From the NCBI GenBank assembly GCA_944383785.1, contig CALWQV010000014.1:1-44937 (forward strand): DNA of 44,937 nt. Reading direction: 5' to 3'. The translations under genes and the position numbers were made by a program. The DNA is from an uncultured Enterocloster sp. (GTDB lineage Bacteria; Bacillota; Clostridia; Lachnospirales; Lachnospiraceae). The notes under the pieces were generated by a model that saw nothing but the letters and a program-made list of their open reading frames with translations, did no database searches and was not told the DNA's origin. This document shows positions 23,935 through 33,207 of the stretch, piece after piece; positions within the stretch are counted from its first letter, which is position 1; the number at the start of each line of letters is the position of its first letter.

Positions 23935-25233
23935 ATGACGGATATTTCCACATTGCTGGAGGAACTTGAAAAGGGCGGGCTGGACGAGCGGCTGTGCCGC
24001 CTGGGCTGCCTGGAGGCCGGGAAGGCGCCGGAGGGAGCCAGGAGCCGGATAAAGAGGGCGGTGGCAGGCTTTCAGGAGGCCTTCCATCCCCAGGATGGAC
24101 AGGAGGTGGCTGTGCTTTCCGCTCCGGGACGCACGGAAATCTGCGGCAATCACACGGACCATCAGCGGGGCCGGGTGCTGGCGGCATCGGTAAACCTGGA
24201 TTTTTTGTCCTGCGCCTCTCCGAACCAGAGCAGCGTCATCCGATTCCAGTCAGAGGGATGGCCTATGGTGGAGGTGGATTTAAAGCGCACCGGTATCCCG
24301 GAGGAGGAGAAGGAAACCACCGCCTCCCTGGTGCGGGGCGTAGCGGAGGGAATCCGGAAGCTGGGGTATGAGGTAGGAGGCTTTGACGCCTATGCGATTT
24401 CCGATGTGCTTCCCGGTTCCGGTCTGTCCTCATCCGCTGCCTGCGAGGTGCTTTTGGGTGTGATCATCAACCATCTGTTCTGCGGCGACGCTTTAAACGC
24501 AGTGCAGATCGCCCAGATCGGCCAATTCGCAGAGAATGTTTATTTCGGAAAGCCCAGCGGGCTGATGGATCAGATGGCTTCCTCCGTAGGAGGAGCGGTG
24601 GCCATCGACTTTAGAAACCAGGAACAGCCTGATATCCGTCCCATGGCGGTGGATCTGGAAAAGGAAGGCTACGCCCTCTGCATCGTGGATTCCGGCGCAG
24701 ATCACGCGGATCTGACGGCGGAGTATGCGGCGATCCCCCAGGAGATGAAGACCGTAGCCGCTTTCTTTGGGAAAGAGGTTTTAAGCCAGGTGGAGGAGCA
24801 GGAGATTCTGGAGAATCTGCCGGCGCTGCGGCAGGCCGCAGGGGACCGAGCGGTGCTGCGGGCCCTCCATTTCTTTGCCGATGACCGCAGGGTCGGCCAG
24901 GAAAGCCAGGCTTTGGAGTCAGGAGATTTTGATGCCTTTTTACAGCTGGTAAAAGAGTCCGGCCGTTCCTCCTGGATGTATCTGCAGAATATTAATCCCG
25001 CCGGAGCGGTGAAGCATCAAGAGATGGCCGTTGCCCTGGCGGCGGCTGAGGCGGCATTAAAGGGACGGGGAGCCTGCCGGGTTCACGGCGGCGGATTTGC
25101 CGGAACCATTCAGGCATTTGTTCCCCTGGATCTTTTGGATTCCTTTAAGGAGCAGATGGAACGGATGCTGGGAGAAGGACGCTGTCATGTGCTTTCTATC
25201 CGGCCGGAAGGCGGAGCAGTTGTTTGGGCATAG
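23935..25233 (+). CDS. galK: Galactokinase
   Basis: A 432-residue GHMP kinase that phosphorylates galactose to galactose-1-phosphate, the first Leloir step. The galactokinase signature APGRTEICGNHTDHQ lies at 63-77 (Glu68, His73 and Asp75 contact galactose), the ATP loop LPGSGLSSSAA at about 159-169, and the third motif RVHGGGFAGTIQAF near the C-terminus. GLMDQMASSVGG supplies the catalytic Asp. The start at 23935 follows AAAGGTGG with good spacing; an ATG at 23896 would leave an implausibly short leader after the TATAAT box. galT follows after 19 bases. Confidence 0.95.
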   Translation: MTDISTLLEELEKGGLDERLCRLGCLEAGKAPEGARSRIKRAVAGFQEAFHPQDGQEVAVLSAPGRTEICGNHTDHQRGRVLAASVNLDFLSCASPNQSSVIRFQSEGWPMVEVDLKRTGIPEEEKETTASLVRGVAEGIRKLGYEVGGFDAYAISDVLPGSGLSSSAACEVLLGVIINHLFCGDALNAVQIAQIGQFAENVYFGKPSGLMDQMASSVGGAVAIDFRNQEQPDIRPMAVDLEKEGYALCIVDSGADHADLTAEYAAIPQEMKTVAAFFGKEVLSQVEEQEILENLPALRQAAGDRAVLRALHFFADDRRVGQESQALESGDFDAFLQLVKESGRSSWMYLQNINPAGAVKHQEMAVALAAAEAALKGRGACRVHGGGFAGTIQAFVPLDLLDSFKEQMERMLGEGRCHVLSIRPEGGAVVWA

Positions 25234-25252
25234 AGAAGTGAAACGGGAGGTT

Positions 25253-26749
25253 ATGGATATGGAGCGCAATGAAGCAATCGCGGGATTAGTGGCTTATGGC
25301 CTGAAAAATGGCTTAATCGAAGAGGAAGACCGGATTTGGGCGGTCAACAGTCTGCTCGCCCGGTTGAAGGCGGACAGCTGGCAGGAGCCGGAAGAGACGC
25401 CTGAGGCAGAGCTTTCACAGCTTTTGGAGGTTTTGACCGACGACGCCGTGGCCAGAGGGGTAGTGGAGCAGGATTCGGTGGTTTACCGGGATCTCTTTGA
25501 CACGGAGCTGATGGGCGTCCTGACGCCCCGGCCCGCCTGGGTGCGGGAAAAATTCGCCTCTCTGCGGGAGCGTTCCCCAAGGGAGGCCACGGACTGGTTC
25601 TATGAGTTCAGTCAGGATACCAACTATATTCGCAGGGACCGCATCGCAAAGGATGTGCAGTGGAAGGCCCAGACGGAATACGGGGAACTGGATATTACCA
25701 TCAACCTGTCCAAGCCGGAGAAGGATCCCAGGGCCATTGCGGCGGCCAAGAACCTTCCGGCTTCGAACTATCCTCGCTGCCTGCTGTGCAAGGAGAACGA
25801 GGGATACGCGGGGCGGTTAAACCACCCGGCCAGGCAGAACCATCGGATCGTTCCGGTTACCATCGGAGGAGACCACTGGTATCTGCAGTATTCGCCCTAT
25901 GTGTACTACAATGAGCACTGCATCGTGTTTAACGGCACTCATACGCCGATGAAGATTGACCGGGCCTGCTTTGAGAAGCTGCTGGATTTTGAAGAACAGT
26001 TCCCCCACTATTTTGTGGGCTCCAACGCGGATCTGCCTATCGTAGGCGGTTCCATCCTGGCCCACGAGCATTTCCAAGGGGGACATTATACCTTTGCCAT
26101 GGAAAAAGCGCCGGTGGAGGAAGCGGTCTCCTTCCCCGGATACGAGATGGTAGAGGCCGGCATCGTCAAGTGGCCCATGTCTGTGATCCGCTTAAACAGC
26201 GAAAACCGCGAGAAGCTGACGGAGCTGGCGGAGAAGATTTTGACCTCCTGGAGAGGTTATAGCGATGAGGCGGCCTTTATTTTCGCTGAAACGGAGGGGG
26301 AACCCCACAATACGATCACACCTATTGCTCGCATGCGGGATGGCAGATATGAGCTGGATTTAGTTCTCCGCAATAATATTACCACACCCGAGCACCCCTT
26401 GGGGGTCTACCATCCCCACCAGGAGCTGCACCACATTAAGAAGGAGAATATTGGGCTGATCGAGGTGATGGGCCTTGCGGTTCTGCCTGCAAGACTGAAG
26501 GAAGAGCTGGCCGCAGTGGCAGAGAAGCTGGCGAGGCATGAGGATCTGCGGGCGGACGAGCGCACGGCGGCCCACGCCGACTGGGCGGAGGAAATCAAAA
26601 AGCGCCGTCCGGTTACCGAGGACAACGCTTTGGATGTGGTTTACGAAGAGACAGGCCTGGTATTTGCCAAGGTGCTGGAGCACGCCGGGGTTTATAAGAG
26701 AACCAAGGAGGGCAGGGAAGCATTCCGCCGGTTTGTAAGCCAGGTATAG
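25253..26749 (+). CDS. galT: UDP-glucose--hexose-1-phosphate uridylyltransferase, class II
   Basis: A 498-residue GalT of the Gram-positive class II family (about 490-500 residues, longer than enterobacterial GalT). It exchanges galactose-1-phosphate with UDP-glucose. Visible motifs are FYEFSQDTNYIRRDRIAKD, CLLCKENEGYAGRLNHPARQNHR, GGDHWYLQYSPYVYYNEHCI and the active region GGSILAHEHFQGGHYTF with the His-x-His pair. The ATG at 25253 has GGGAGG directly upstream; ATG at 25259 is an alternative. galE is not in the window, so the pathway is completed elsewhere. The gene ends 10 bases from the convergent citXG. Confidence 0.95.
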   Translation: MDMERNEAIAGLVAYGLKNGLIEEEDRIWAVNSLLARLKADSWQEPEETPEAELSQLLEVLTDDAVARGVVEQDSVVYRDLFDTELMGVLTPRPAWVREKFASLRERSPREATDWFYEFSQDTNYIRRDRIAKDVQWKAQTEYGELDITINLSKPEKDPRAIAAAKNLPASNYPRCLLCKENEGYAGRLNHPARQNHRIVPVTIGGDHWYLQYSPYVYYNEHCIVFNGTHTPMKIDRACFEKLLDFEEQFPHYFVGSNADLPIVGGSILAHEHFQGGHYTFAMEKAPVEEAVSFPGYEMVEAGIVKWPMSVIRLNSENREKLTELAEKILTSWRGYSDEAAFIFAETEGEPHNTITPIARMRDGRYELDLVLRNNITTPEHPLGVYHPHQELHHIKKENIGLIEVMGLAVLPARLKEELAAVAEKLARHEDLRADERTAAHADWAEEIKKRRPVTEDNALDVVYEETGLVFAKVLEHAGVYKRTKEGREAFRRFVSQV

Positions 26750-26759
26750 AATGTGTGAT

Positions 26760-28220
26760 CTACAGGGAATAGCGGATGCTTCGGATGCCTTCTTCCAGCC
26801 GCTCAAAGAAGAGGGTGATGGCCAGAAGATCCGCGCAGCCACCGGGGCTGATGTTTTGACGGATGAAATCCTGATTCATCTGTTCCAATTCCTTTAAGGC
26901 TTCCGGCCCGATCAGCTTATGGCGGGCCAGGAAGCGGGAGGAGATCTCCTTTACCTGGGCCAGGGTTTCGGGGTCTGAGCGGGTCAGGATGTTGGTGTCG
27001 TCTACGGAAGACATAAGATTTAAAAGCACGTAAAGGTTCGCCGCGTTTTCATCCGGCTGGCTGGAGCGTGCTTTTTTCATGGCTGGAAGGGCATGATCCG
27101 CCAGGGCTGGGAAACCGTCCATGGCCTCTCCCCGGATGCCGCGGATTCCGTAACGGGCGAAAAGCTTTTCACCATGGGTTTTTGGGGGACGGGCTTTCAT
27201 CTCATCAAAGTCGCGGCTCAGATGAGGCTTCACCGCCTGCCCGCAGAGTGAGAGCAGGCCTTTTTGGTCATCCAAGATGGGAAAATCCCAGGCAGGAATC
27301 CCGGGGGCGCAGAAATACCCGATGGCTGCGGCGATGATCCCTAAAGAAAAGATCATGCCCTTGTGGGTATTGACCCCGCCGGTGGCGGCGAACATGGCTT
27401 CTTCCGCCTTTACGCCGATGGGGCGGATGGCGGGAAATAGATCTTCAAGGGGGGCGGGACAGTCTCCCTGGCCCAGGGAAAAGCCTGTCCGTGCCATCTG
27501 CACAATGAAGGGAGCCACTGCATCCGTACTGGCCACAAAGGTTTCGTAGCACATATCACAATGGGCGCCGCTGTCCTTTAAATCCACCAGCCCCGGCTTT
27601 GGGGTGGTGCGCACCTCCTCCAGCAGTCCGAAGCGGACGCTGTCCTCGATCAAGGTAAAAAAAATGCGGCTGTTTTCTTCCTGTACAGGGCTGGGGGAAA
27701 ATTCCTGGGACAGAATCCGGGAAATCTCAGCGGTCAGCTCCTTTACGCTGTGGGCGCGGCTGCGGCTGCAGACGTGGGCCGGTTTTCCGCAGAGAAGGCA
27801 GGTCCTTGGGGAGCAGCCCAGATCCTCTCGGCTTACCTTTGTGCCGTCGCATTGCAGAACGTCGATGTCAAAAAGACGTCCCAGGGGGACGTTATCTTCG
27901 ATGGAGATCATGGCTTTCTTTAGTGCCAGAGCCTCTCCATCTACGCTGTAAAGGGCTTCAAAGCCGGTCTTTTCCCGAATCCTCTCACAGCCTGCGGGAA
28001 CAGCCCCAAGTCCGGCTAAAGCATTTTCAATGCGCCTGCATCCTTCCTCAAAGGCCTCCGGGGTAAAGGGAAGCACCTTCACCGGCCCCGGAATGTTGAG
28101 TGTCAGACAGATTAAAGGGCAGCCGAAACGGCGGATCAACTCCTGCTGCAGGTATACGCGCCGCTCTCTGGCGGCCAGCATGTCCGCCAGCTCTACCGGC
28201 TCATCGTATATGGGTTCCAT
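26760..28220 (-). CDS. citXG: Bifunctional citrate lyase maturation protein CitX-CitG
   Basis: A 486-residue fusion. Residues 1-175 are CitX, which transfers the prosthetic group precursor to CitD: LAARERRVYLQQELI, GRLFDIDVLQ, and CLLCGKPAHVCSRSRAHS. Residues 185-486 are CitG, which makes triphosphoribosyl-dephospho-CoA: GLVDLKDSGAHCDMCYETF, GVNTHKGMIFSLGIIAAAIGY, and RYGIRGIRGEA. Both halves appear complete. Fused CitXG proteins are known in other bacteria. It lies 12 bases downstream of the response regulator gene on the minus strand, probably in one transcript, and about 5 kb from citDEF, its substrate complex. Confidence 0.93.
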   Translation of the reverse strand: MEPIYDEPVELADMLAARERRVYLQQELIRRFGCPLICLTLNIPGPVKVLPFTPEAFEEGCRRIENALAGLGAVPAGCERIREKTGFEALYSVDGEALALKKAMISIEDNVPLGRLFDIDVLQCDGTKVSREDLGCSPRTCLLCGKPAHVCSRSRAHSVKELTAEISRILSQEFSPSPVQEENSRIFFTLIEDSVRFGLLEEVRTTPKPGLVDLKDSGAHCDMCYETFVASTDAVAPFIVQMARTGFSLGQGDCPAPLEDLFPAIRPIGVKAEEAMFAATGGVNTHKGMIFSLGIIAAAIGYFCAPGIPAWDFPILDDQKGLLSLCGQAVKPHLSRDFDEMKARPPKTHGEKLFARYGIRGIRGEAMDGFPALADHALPAMKKARSSQPDENAANLYVLLNLMSSVDDTNILTRSDPETLAQVKEISSRFLARHKLIGPEALKELEQMNQDFIRQNISPGGCADLLAITLFFERLEEGIRSIRYSL

Positions 28221-28232
28221 GGAAAGGGCCTC

Positions 28233-28928
28233 CTATTCGTCAACAGTAAATTTATACCCCAGTCCCCATACGGTTTTCAGATAACGTGGGGATTTGGGAT
28301 TGTCCTCAATCTTGCTTCTCAAATGGCTGATGTAAACCATGATGGCATTCTCATCCACTACGGAATTGCTCCACACCAGCTCGTAAAGCTGTTCCTTTGT
28401 AAACACGCGGCCGATGTTGCTGATAAAAAGCTTCATCATCACGTTTTCTTTGGAAGAGAGGGGGATCAGCTGGCCGTTCTTGAAAAATTCCAGGGTCATG
28501 TTGCTGTAGCGGAAGGGACCCGCTATAATATAATTGTGAGCGCTGCTTGCCGCCTTCTGGTTGCGGCGGATCAGGGCCTTGATCTTGGCTCCCAGCACCA
28601 CGGGGTTAAAGGGCTTGGTAATGTAGTCGTCCGCTCCGATATCCAGACCGTATAAGGTGTCGAAATCATCGGTGCGGCCGCTGAGGATCATGATGGGGAT
28701 ATCCATGCCGATGGAGCGGAGTTTGCGCACCACCTCAAAGCCGTCGTCGTTCCCGTTCATCATCACGTCCAGCAGGATCAGGTCGAATTTGCGGCTCTGG
28801 GCCAAGGCGATGGCTTCCTTGCCGTTGGAAGCAGTGCAGGCCTGACAGCCGTTCCCTTCTACTACCTTTGTTAAAAGTTTGCGGATGGCCGCATCGTCGT
28901 CCACAATGAGTACCGCGTCATTTGCCAT
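28233..28928 (-). CDS. OmpR/PhoB-type response regulator
   Basis: A 231-residue two-component regulator: receiver domain (1-120) with acidic cluster VDDD (9-12), phospho-acceptor Asp54 in LILLDVM, Thr/Ser-region MILSGR and Lys in ITKPF; winged-helix DNA-binding domain (about 135-230) with MMKLFISNIGRVFTKEQLYELVW and VYISHLRSKIEDNPKSPRYLKTVWGLGYKF. The start at 28928 has AAGGAGG 8 bases upstream; an upstream ATG at 28934 would sit on the ribosome site. It is divergent from the hybrid histidine kinase and cotranscribed with citXG, so it probably controls citrate genes. Citrate two-component regulators are usually of the CitB type, so the OmpR type is unusual here. Confidence 0.93.
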   Translation of the reverse strand: MANDAVLIVDDDAAIRKLLTKVVEGNGCQACTASNGKEAIALAQSRKFDLILLDVMMNGNDDGFEVVRKLRSIGMDIPIMILSGRTDDFDTLYGLDIGADDYITKPFNPVVLGAKIKALIRRNQKAASSAHNYIIAGPFRYSNMTLEFFKNGQLIPLSSKENVMMKLFISNIGRVFTKEQLYELVWSNSVVDENAIMVYISHLRSKIEDNPKSPRYLKTVWGLGYKFTVDE

Positions 28929-28951
28929 GATCATTGCCTCCTTCAATTACC

Positions 28952-28979
28952 ATTATATAGAAAATATGTTAAAAATCAA
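28952..28979 (-). promoter_or_regulatory. Promoter of the response regulator-citXG transcript
   Basis: On the minus strand TTGATT (complement 28974-28979), a 16-base spacer and consensus TATAAT (complement 28952-28957). The surrounding intergenic stretch to 29090 is very A+T-rich and must also hold the kinase gene's promoter, for which only a TATAGT (29065-29070) is visible. Confidence 0.65.
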
Positions 28980-29090
28980 TCGCATTTTGATAATTCCTTG
29001 TTGATATTTTAGAGTTTATTAATAAATTTTAAGATTATTTTATGAGATATTAAGATACAGCTGATATAGTTTTTATTAGGAGAAACGCTT

Positions 29091-31319
29091 ATGGAGTTCT
29101 GGAAAAAAGAAAAACTGTGGCTGAGCGTATGCGCCGCCCTTGGAGTGGTGGTGATCCTGGCCGCCTGTCTGGTTTACAGCTTTACATCCTACCGCGAGCA
29201 GATTATCGCGGAGCAGAAGGAACAGCTCTTAACCATCGCGAAAGCAGTGTCCAATAGTATCTCCGTTTATACGGAGTTCTATTTTGGTGACCTGGAGGAC
29301 CTAGAAAGCTATGAGGAATACCAGCGGGCCGGGGCAGCTTATCTGCGGATGGGAAGCAAGGCCCCTCTTCAGCGTTTTTTAAGAAACCGCATGGAGACGC
29401 GCAAAGAGGACGTGGCGGACCTGCTGGTTACCTTGAATCAGAAGGAATGGGATGATGAAGGCGTCCTGGCCAGGGCCGAGGTGAGCCGCAATTATGACAG
29501 CGTCTATGATTTTGCGGGAAATATGCCGGGAAGTCGGATTAACATTCTCCACGATGAGAATGAACAGTATTATCTGGGGCTGTCGATTCCTGCCATTGAG
29601 GACCAGTGCCGCCTGTGGATTATTTTAAATATTGAAGCCATGTATCAGAAGGTTGGCTCTTACATCCGGGTTGGAGAGAATGGTTATGTGATGATTAAGG
29701 ATTCCACGGGGCGGATTCTCATGCATCCGGTAAAGGAGCAGATCGGCATCGACGTGATTGAGGGCCGGGAGGAGATGTATCCGGACTTTGATTATACGGA
29801 GCTGGAGGAGCTGATCGATCATCAGCTGGAGGGACGGGAGGATGTGGAGATCTACCACTCTTATTGGTGGGCCGACGAGGTGCCCAGAAGGGTGCTGAAA
29901 ATCGGAGCCTACACGCCGGTTCGCTTTCCGGATGATTTCCTGATCGTCTGCGCGGTGATCGACTACGATGAGATTGCGGAGCCCTTTAACCAGGCCATGG
30001 TGACGGTATTCATGCTTTCTATCGTGATTGTTTCCTTCCTGGGAGCTATCTTGTTCCGGTTCTGGCATTTGGCGAAGGCGAGAAGCCAGATGGAGCAGGA
30101 GAATAACCGCTTGAGGGAGTTAAACGCCATCCAGGAAGAGCTTCGCCTTCAGGAAGAACAGCTTTATCACGACCAGAGACTTCAGCTGATGGGCACGCTG
30201 ACCGGCGGAATCGCCCATGAGTTCAACAATCTGCTGACTCCCATCATGGGATATTCCGGCATGATTATGATGGAAACGGAGCCCGGAAGCGATACATACG
30301 AGAGTGCGGAAGAAATTTACAATGCCGCCGACCGGGCCAAGGAGATCATCCGCCAGATCGCTTCTTTAAGCCGCAAGCACGCAGGCACGCCCTTAAAGCC
30401 CCTGAATGTGAAAAAAGGGGTGGACGGGGTTTTGAAAATCCTGGAAACCATCATTCCGCCCAATGTACAGCTGATCACCCAGGGAGACTGGGACGAGGAA
30501 AGCTGCATTCTCTGCGGAGAGACGGAGTTAAACCAAATTATGCTGAATCTCTGCACCAATGCGGTGTACGCCATGAAGGGGCAGAAGGGGATTCTGGTAA
30601 TCGGCGGCGGACTCCTTTCTGGAAAGCAGGCGGAGGGCAAGTTTAAAGCGCCCGTCCATGCGGATCGCTATATGAGCCTGTTTGTTAAGGATAATGGCAC
30701 CGGGATACCAAAGGAGCAGCTGGAGCGTATCTTTGATCCTTTCTTTACCACCAAGGCGGTGGGAGAGGGAACCGGACTGGGCCTTTCCACCGTGCAGAAC
30801 CTGGTGGAGTCCTTAAACGGCGGAATCCATGTGGACAGCGCGCCGGGACAGGGAAGCTGCTTTACCATTTACCTGCCCCTGTGCGAAAGCGCCAGCCAGG
30901 AAACCGCGAGGAAGAAGACCAGAAAGAAGTCTTCGGCGCCCAAATCCGCTAAGCGTATCCTCCTGGTTGAGGATGAGAAAAAGATCCTGAAAATGTTTGA
31001 CCGCGCCCTCCGCAGCGCGGGGTATGAGGTGACGGCCTTGTCAAGTCCCCTGGAGGCTTTAAAGAAGCTGAAGGAGAGGAGCTTTGACGTGGTTGTAACA
31101 GATTACTCCATGCCGGGGATGAACGGCGGGCAGCTGGCCGCCCAGATCCGCAAGATGGGCTTAAAGTGCCGGATCATTATGATCACCGGGCTGGTGGAGG
31201 ATCAGGTAATCGAGTATTACCGCAGCCACCTGATCCATGTCCTTTTGGTGAAGCCGCTGGAGGTCCAGACCCTCATCGACGCCATCGAGAAGGAAGAACA
31301 GCCGTTAAAATTTGAGTGA
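29091..31319 (+). CDS. Hybrid sensor histidine kinase with extracellular Cache-like sensor and C-terminal receiver
   Basis: A 742-residue membrane kinase. TM1 is about 10-31, an extracellular domain of about 270 residues follows with Cache-type sequence (GENGYVMIKDSTGRILMHPVKEQIGID), and TM2 is about 302-325. A coiled linker leads to the dimerisation/phosphotransfer domain with His376 in LTGGIAHEFNNLLTPIMGY, then the ATPase domain (LNQIMLNLCTNAVYAM, DNGTGIPKEQLERIFDPFFTTK, GTGLGLSTV) and a C-terminal receiver (about 622-742, phospho-Asp671 in VVVTDYSMPGMNG). It faces the OmpR-type regulator gene and precedes the citrate transporter, so an organic-acid ligand such as citrate is likely. The ligand is inferred from context. 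Confidence 0.92.
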   Translation: MEFWKKEKLWLSVCAALGVVVILAACLVYSFTSYREQIIAEQKEQLLTIAKAVSNSISVYTEFYFGDLEDLESYEEYQRAGAAYLRMGSKAPLQRFLRNRMETRKEDVADLLVTLNQKEWDDEGVLARAEVSRNYDSVYDFAGNMPGSRINILHDENEQYYLGLSIPAIEDQCRLWIILNIEAMYQKVGSYIRVGENGYVMIKDSTGRILMHPVKEQIGIDVIEGREEMYPDFDYTELEELIDHQLEGREDVEIYHSYWWADEVPRRVLKIGAYTPVRFPDDFLIVCAVIDYDEIAEPFNQAMVTVFMLSIVIVSFLGAILFRFWHLAKARSQMEQENNRLRELNAIQEELRLQEEQLYHDQRLQLMGTLTGGIAHEFNNLLTPIMGYSGMIMMETEPGSDTYESAEEIYNAADRAKEIIRQIASLSRKHAGTPLKPLNVKKGVDGVLKILETIIPPNVQLITQGDWDEESCILCGETELNQIMLNLCTNAVYAMKGQKGILVIGGGLLSGKQAEGKFKAPVHADRYMSLFVKDNGTGIPKEQLERIFDPFFTTKAVGEGTGLGLSTVQNLVESLNGGIHVDSAPGQGSCFTIYLPLCESASQETARKKTRKKSSAPKSAKRILLVEDEKKILKMFDRALRSAGYEVTALSSPLEALKKLKERSFDVVVTDYSMPGMNGGQLAAQIRKMGLKCRIIMITGLVEDQVIEYYRSHLIHVLLVKPLEVQTLIDAIEKEEQPLKFE

Positions 31320-31414
31320 ATTTAGTCTGAAGCCGCCGGGATGCCGGCCCTGACGGATTCAGGTTAAAGATAGAATCAATATGTACAATCATACGATAAG
31401 GGGGAACTTATTCT

Positions 31415-32926
31415 ATGACAATGACAATTATCGCATGGGCTATGATCATCGTATTCCTGGCTCTGGTTATGATGAAGAAGATGCAGCCCTTTACCGCATT
31501 GCTTTTGGTGCCCTTAGTATTTACCCTGGGCGGAGCGTTCCTGGGCCAGTACAAGGACGAAGTGGCTCTTGTAAAGATGCAGGACAGCTACGAGGAGGTT
31601 TATGAGGCTTACAATGAACTGGAGAACACCGACCCCGCGGCTTACGCCGAGGGAAGCGCGGAGCTTCAGGTAATCGCGGACTATGAGGCCGCTTACGCTG
31701 AGGCCGAGGCCAGCGTAGGACTGTGGGATCAGATCGCCATCATCGGCGACTGGACCGTAGACGGCGTAGGACAGACGTCCTCCACCGGTATCATGCTGCT
31801 GTTCGCAATCCTGTACTTCGCCATCATGCTGAACGCGGGACTTTTTGATCCGGTGACCCGGGCCATGATCCGCTTCGCTGGCGGAGATCCGGTTAAAGTA
31901 CTTGTAGGTACGGCTGTTGTGGCGGCCTGCGTATCCTTAAACGGAGACGGAACCACCACCACCCTGATCTGCTGTACCGCCTTTATTCCGATCTATAAGA
32001 AGCTTGGCCTTAAGATGATGAATCTGGGCGTTCTGGTGATCCTGATGAACACCATCATGAACCTGCTGCCCTGGGGCGGCCCCACAGCCCGTGTAATCTC
32101 CGTGCTGCAGGGACAGCCCGGCGTAGACGAGCAGACCATCCTGCGGGCTCTGATTCCCGGCATGGCGGTATCCATCGTTTACATGCTGTTTGTAGCCGTT
32201 CACCTGGGCTTAAAGGAGAGAAAGAGAGTTGGAATCCAGAAGATCTCCCATGATGAGCTGATGGCTCTGACCGCTCCCGCATCTCCCGAGGAAGAGGCTC
32301 TTAAGCGTCCTAAGAACGTATGGATCAACGCGATCATGACCATTGCCATCGTAGTGATGCTGGTTCTGGGAACCTTCCCCTCCATGTTCCTGTTCTTAGT
32401 TGGAACCGGACTGGCTCTGATGATCAACTACAAGAAGATCAAAGAGCAGAAGGCACGTATTTCCGATAACGCGGGCGACGCCCTGCAGGTAGTTATCCTG
32501 GTATTCGCGGCCGGTATCTTTATGGGACTGTTTACCAACTCCGGTATGTCCGACGCGCTGGCAGAGAGCTTGATTCACCTGATTCCCGCTCAGCTGGGAA
32601 GCTTCTGGGGACTTATTGTGGCGATTGTATCCGCTCCCGGTACTTTCCTTCTGTCCAACGACGCTTTCTACTACGGCGTGCTTCCCGTATTCGCGGAGGC
32701 CGGATACACCTACGGATTCACCGCTCTGGAGCTTGGAACCGCTTCCCTGTTAGGTCAGGCGTTCCACCTGTTAAGCCCCTTGGTAGCGTTCATCTACCTG
32801 CTGTTAAACCTGACCGGCCTGGATATGGGCGAGTGGCAGAGAGAGTCCGCAAAGTGGGCCGTTGGTATCTTTGTGATCTTCATCGCCATGGCAGCCATTA
32901 CCGGCTCCGTGCCGCTGGTGAAATAA
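31415..32926 (+). CDS. Citrate transporter, CitMHS family
   Basis: A 503-residue transporter with about 12 hydrophobic segments, of the CitMHS family that imports citrate complexed with a divalent metal with protons. Family sequence is clear in TSSTGIMLLFAILYFAIMLNAGLFDPVTRAMI, GDGTTTTLICCTAFIPIYKKLG, NLLPWGGPTARV and FLLSNDAFYYGVLPV. Compared with Bacillus CitM it has about 60 extra residues near 45-105 (acidic, rich in Tyr, Glu and Ala, with YEEVYEAYNELENTDPAAYAEG) between the second membrane segment and the TGIML region. AAGGGGG precedes the ATG. It lies 95 bases after the kinase gene and upstream of citDEF, so it supplies the substrate of citrate lyase and aconitase. Confidence 0.9.
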   Translation: MTMTIIAWAMIIVFLALVMMKKMQPFTALLLVPLVFTLGGAFLGQYKDEVALVKMQDSYEEVYEAYNELENTDPAAYAEGSAELQVIADYEAAYAEAEASVGLWDQIAIIGDWTVDGVGQTSSTGIMLLFAILYFAIMLNAGLFDPVTRAMIRFAGGDPVKVLVGTAVVAACVSLNGDGTTTTLICCTAFIPIYKKLGLKMMNLGVLVILMNTIMNLLPWGGPTARVISVLQGQPGVDEQTILRALIPGMAVSIVYMLFVAVHLGLKERKRVGIQKISHDELMALTAPASPEEEALKRPKNVWINAIMTIAIVVMLVLGTFPSMFLFLVGTGLALMINYKKIKEQKARISDNAGDALQVVILVFAAGIFMGLFTNSGMSDALAESLIHLIPAQLGSFWGLIVAIVSAPGTFLLSNDAFYYGVLPVFAEAGYTYGFTALELGTASLLGQAFHLLSPLVAFIYLLLNLTGLDMGEWQRESAKWAVGIFVIFIAMAAITGSVPLVK

Positions 32927-32936
32927 ACATCTGCCA

Positions 32937-33037
32937 GGCGTTTCACAACTGCATAGTCATTGCCGGCAACGCATGATCCTGTGAACGCCAACTGTTAAGC
33001 GCCTGGAGCCAGAGGATACTGGTTTCGGGCGCTTTTT
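32937..33037 (+). terminator. Structured region and terminator after the citrate transporter
   Basis: GGCGTTTCACA (32937-32947) pairs with TGTGAACGCC (32980-32989), one bulge, enclosing a palindrome TTGCCGGCAA. A second hairpin GCGCC/GGCGC with inner CCAG/CTGG (32999-33032) is followed by five T residues and looks like a true terminator. This separates the transporter from citDEF, which has its own promoter. Confidence 0.75.
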
Positions 33038-33074
33038 AGCAAAAAGGTTTGTCAAAACTGGCATAAAGCCGGAA

Positions 33075-33106
33075 CTTATACGCCCTATAAGAAATATAGT
33101 ATTTGC
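33075..33106 (+). promoter_or_regulatory. Probable LysR-type activator site upstream of citDEF
   Basis: CTTATA-CGCCC-TATAAG (33075-33091) is a perfect inverted repeat of LysR-box type (T-N11-A). It runs into the shared 21-base element 33086-33106, whose core ATATAGTATTTGC is identical in the aconitase promoter (39540-39560; 20 of 21 bases the same). The element ends inside the -35 box at both places. AAATA-TAG-TATTT within it is a second, smaller dyad. Confidence 0.65.
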
Positions 33107-33131
33107 TTCCAAAGAGCAAAAGGCGTACAAT
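33103..33131 (+). promoter_or_regulatory. Promoter of citDEF
   Basis: TTGCTT (33103-33108), a 17-base spacer and TACAAT (33126-33131) lie 76 bases before the citD start. Confidence 0.7.
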
Positions 33132-33207
33132 AATATCAGCGAATGTAACAAAGCGGAGCATGCCTTCCAGGGCATAATCCGACAAACATTACAAGGAGGA
33201 AATGGAA

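Noticed and set aside
25097-25252. A longer galT starting inside galK.
   Set aside because: The extension overlaps the galK 3' end out of frame and has no family similarity; the ATG at 25253 has a good ribosome site.
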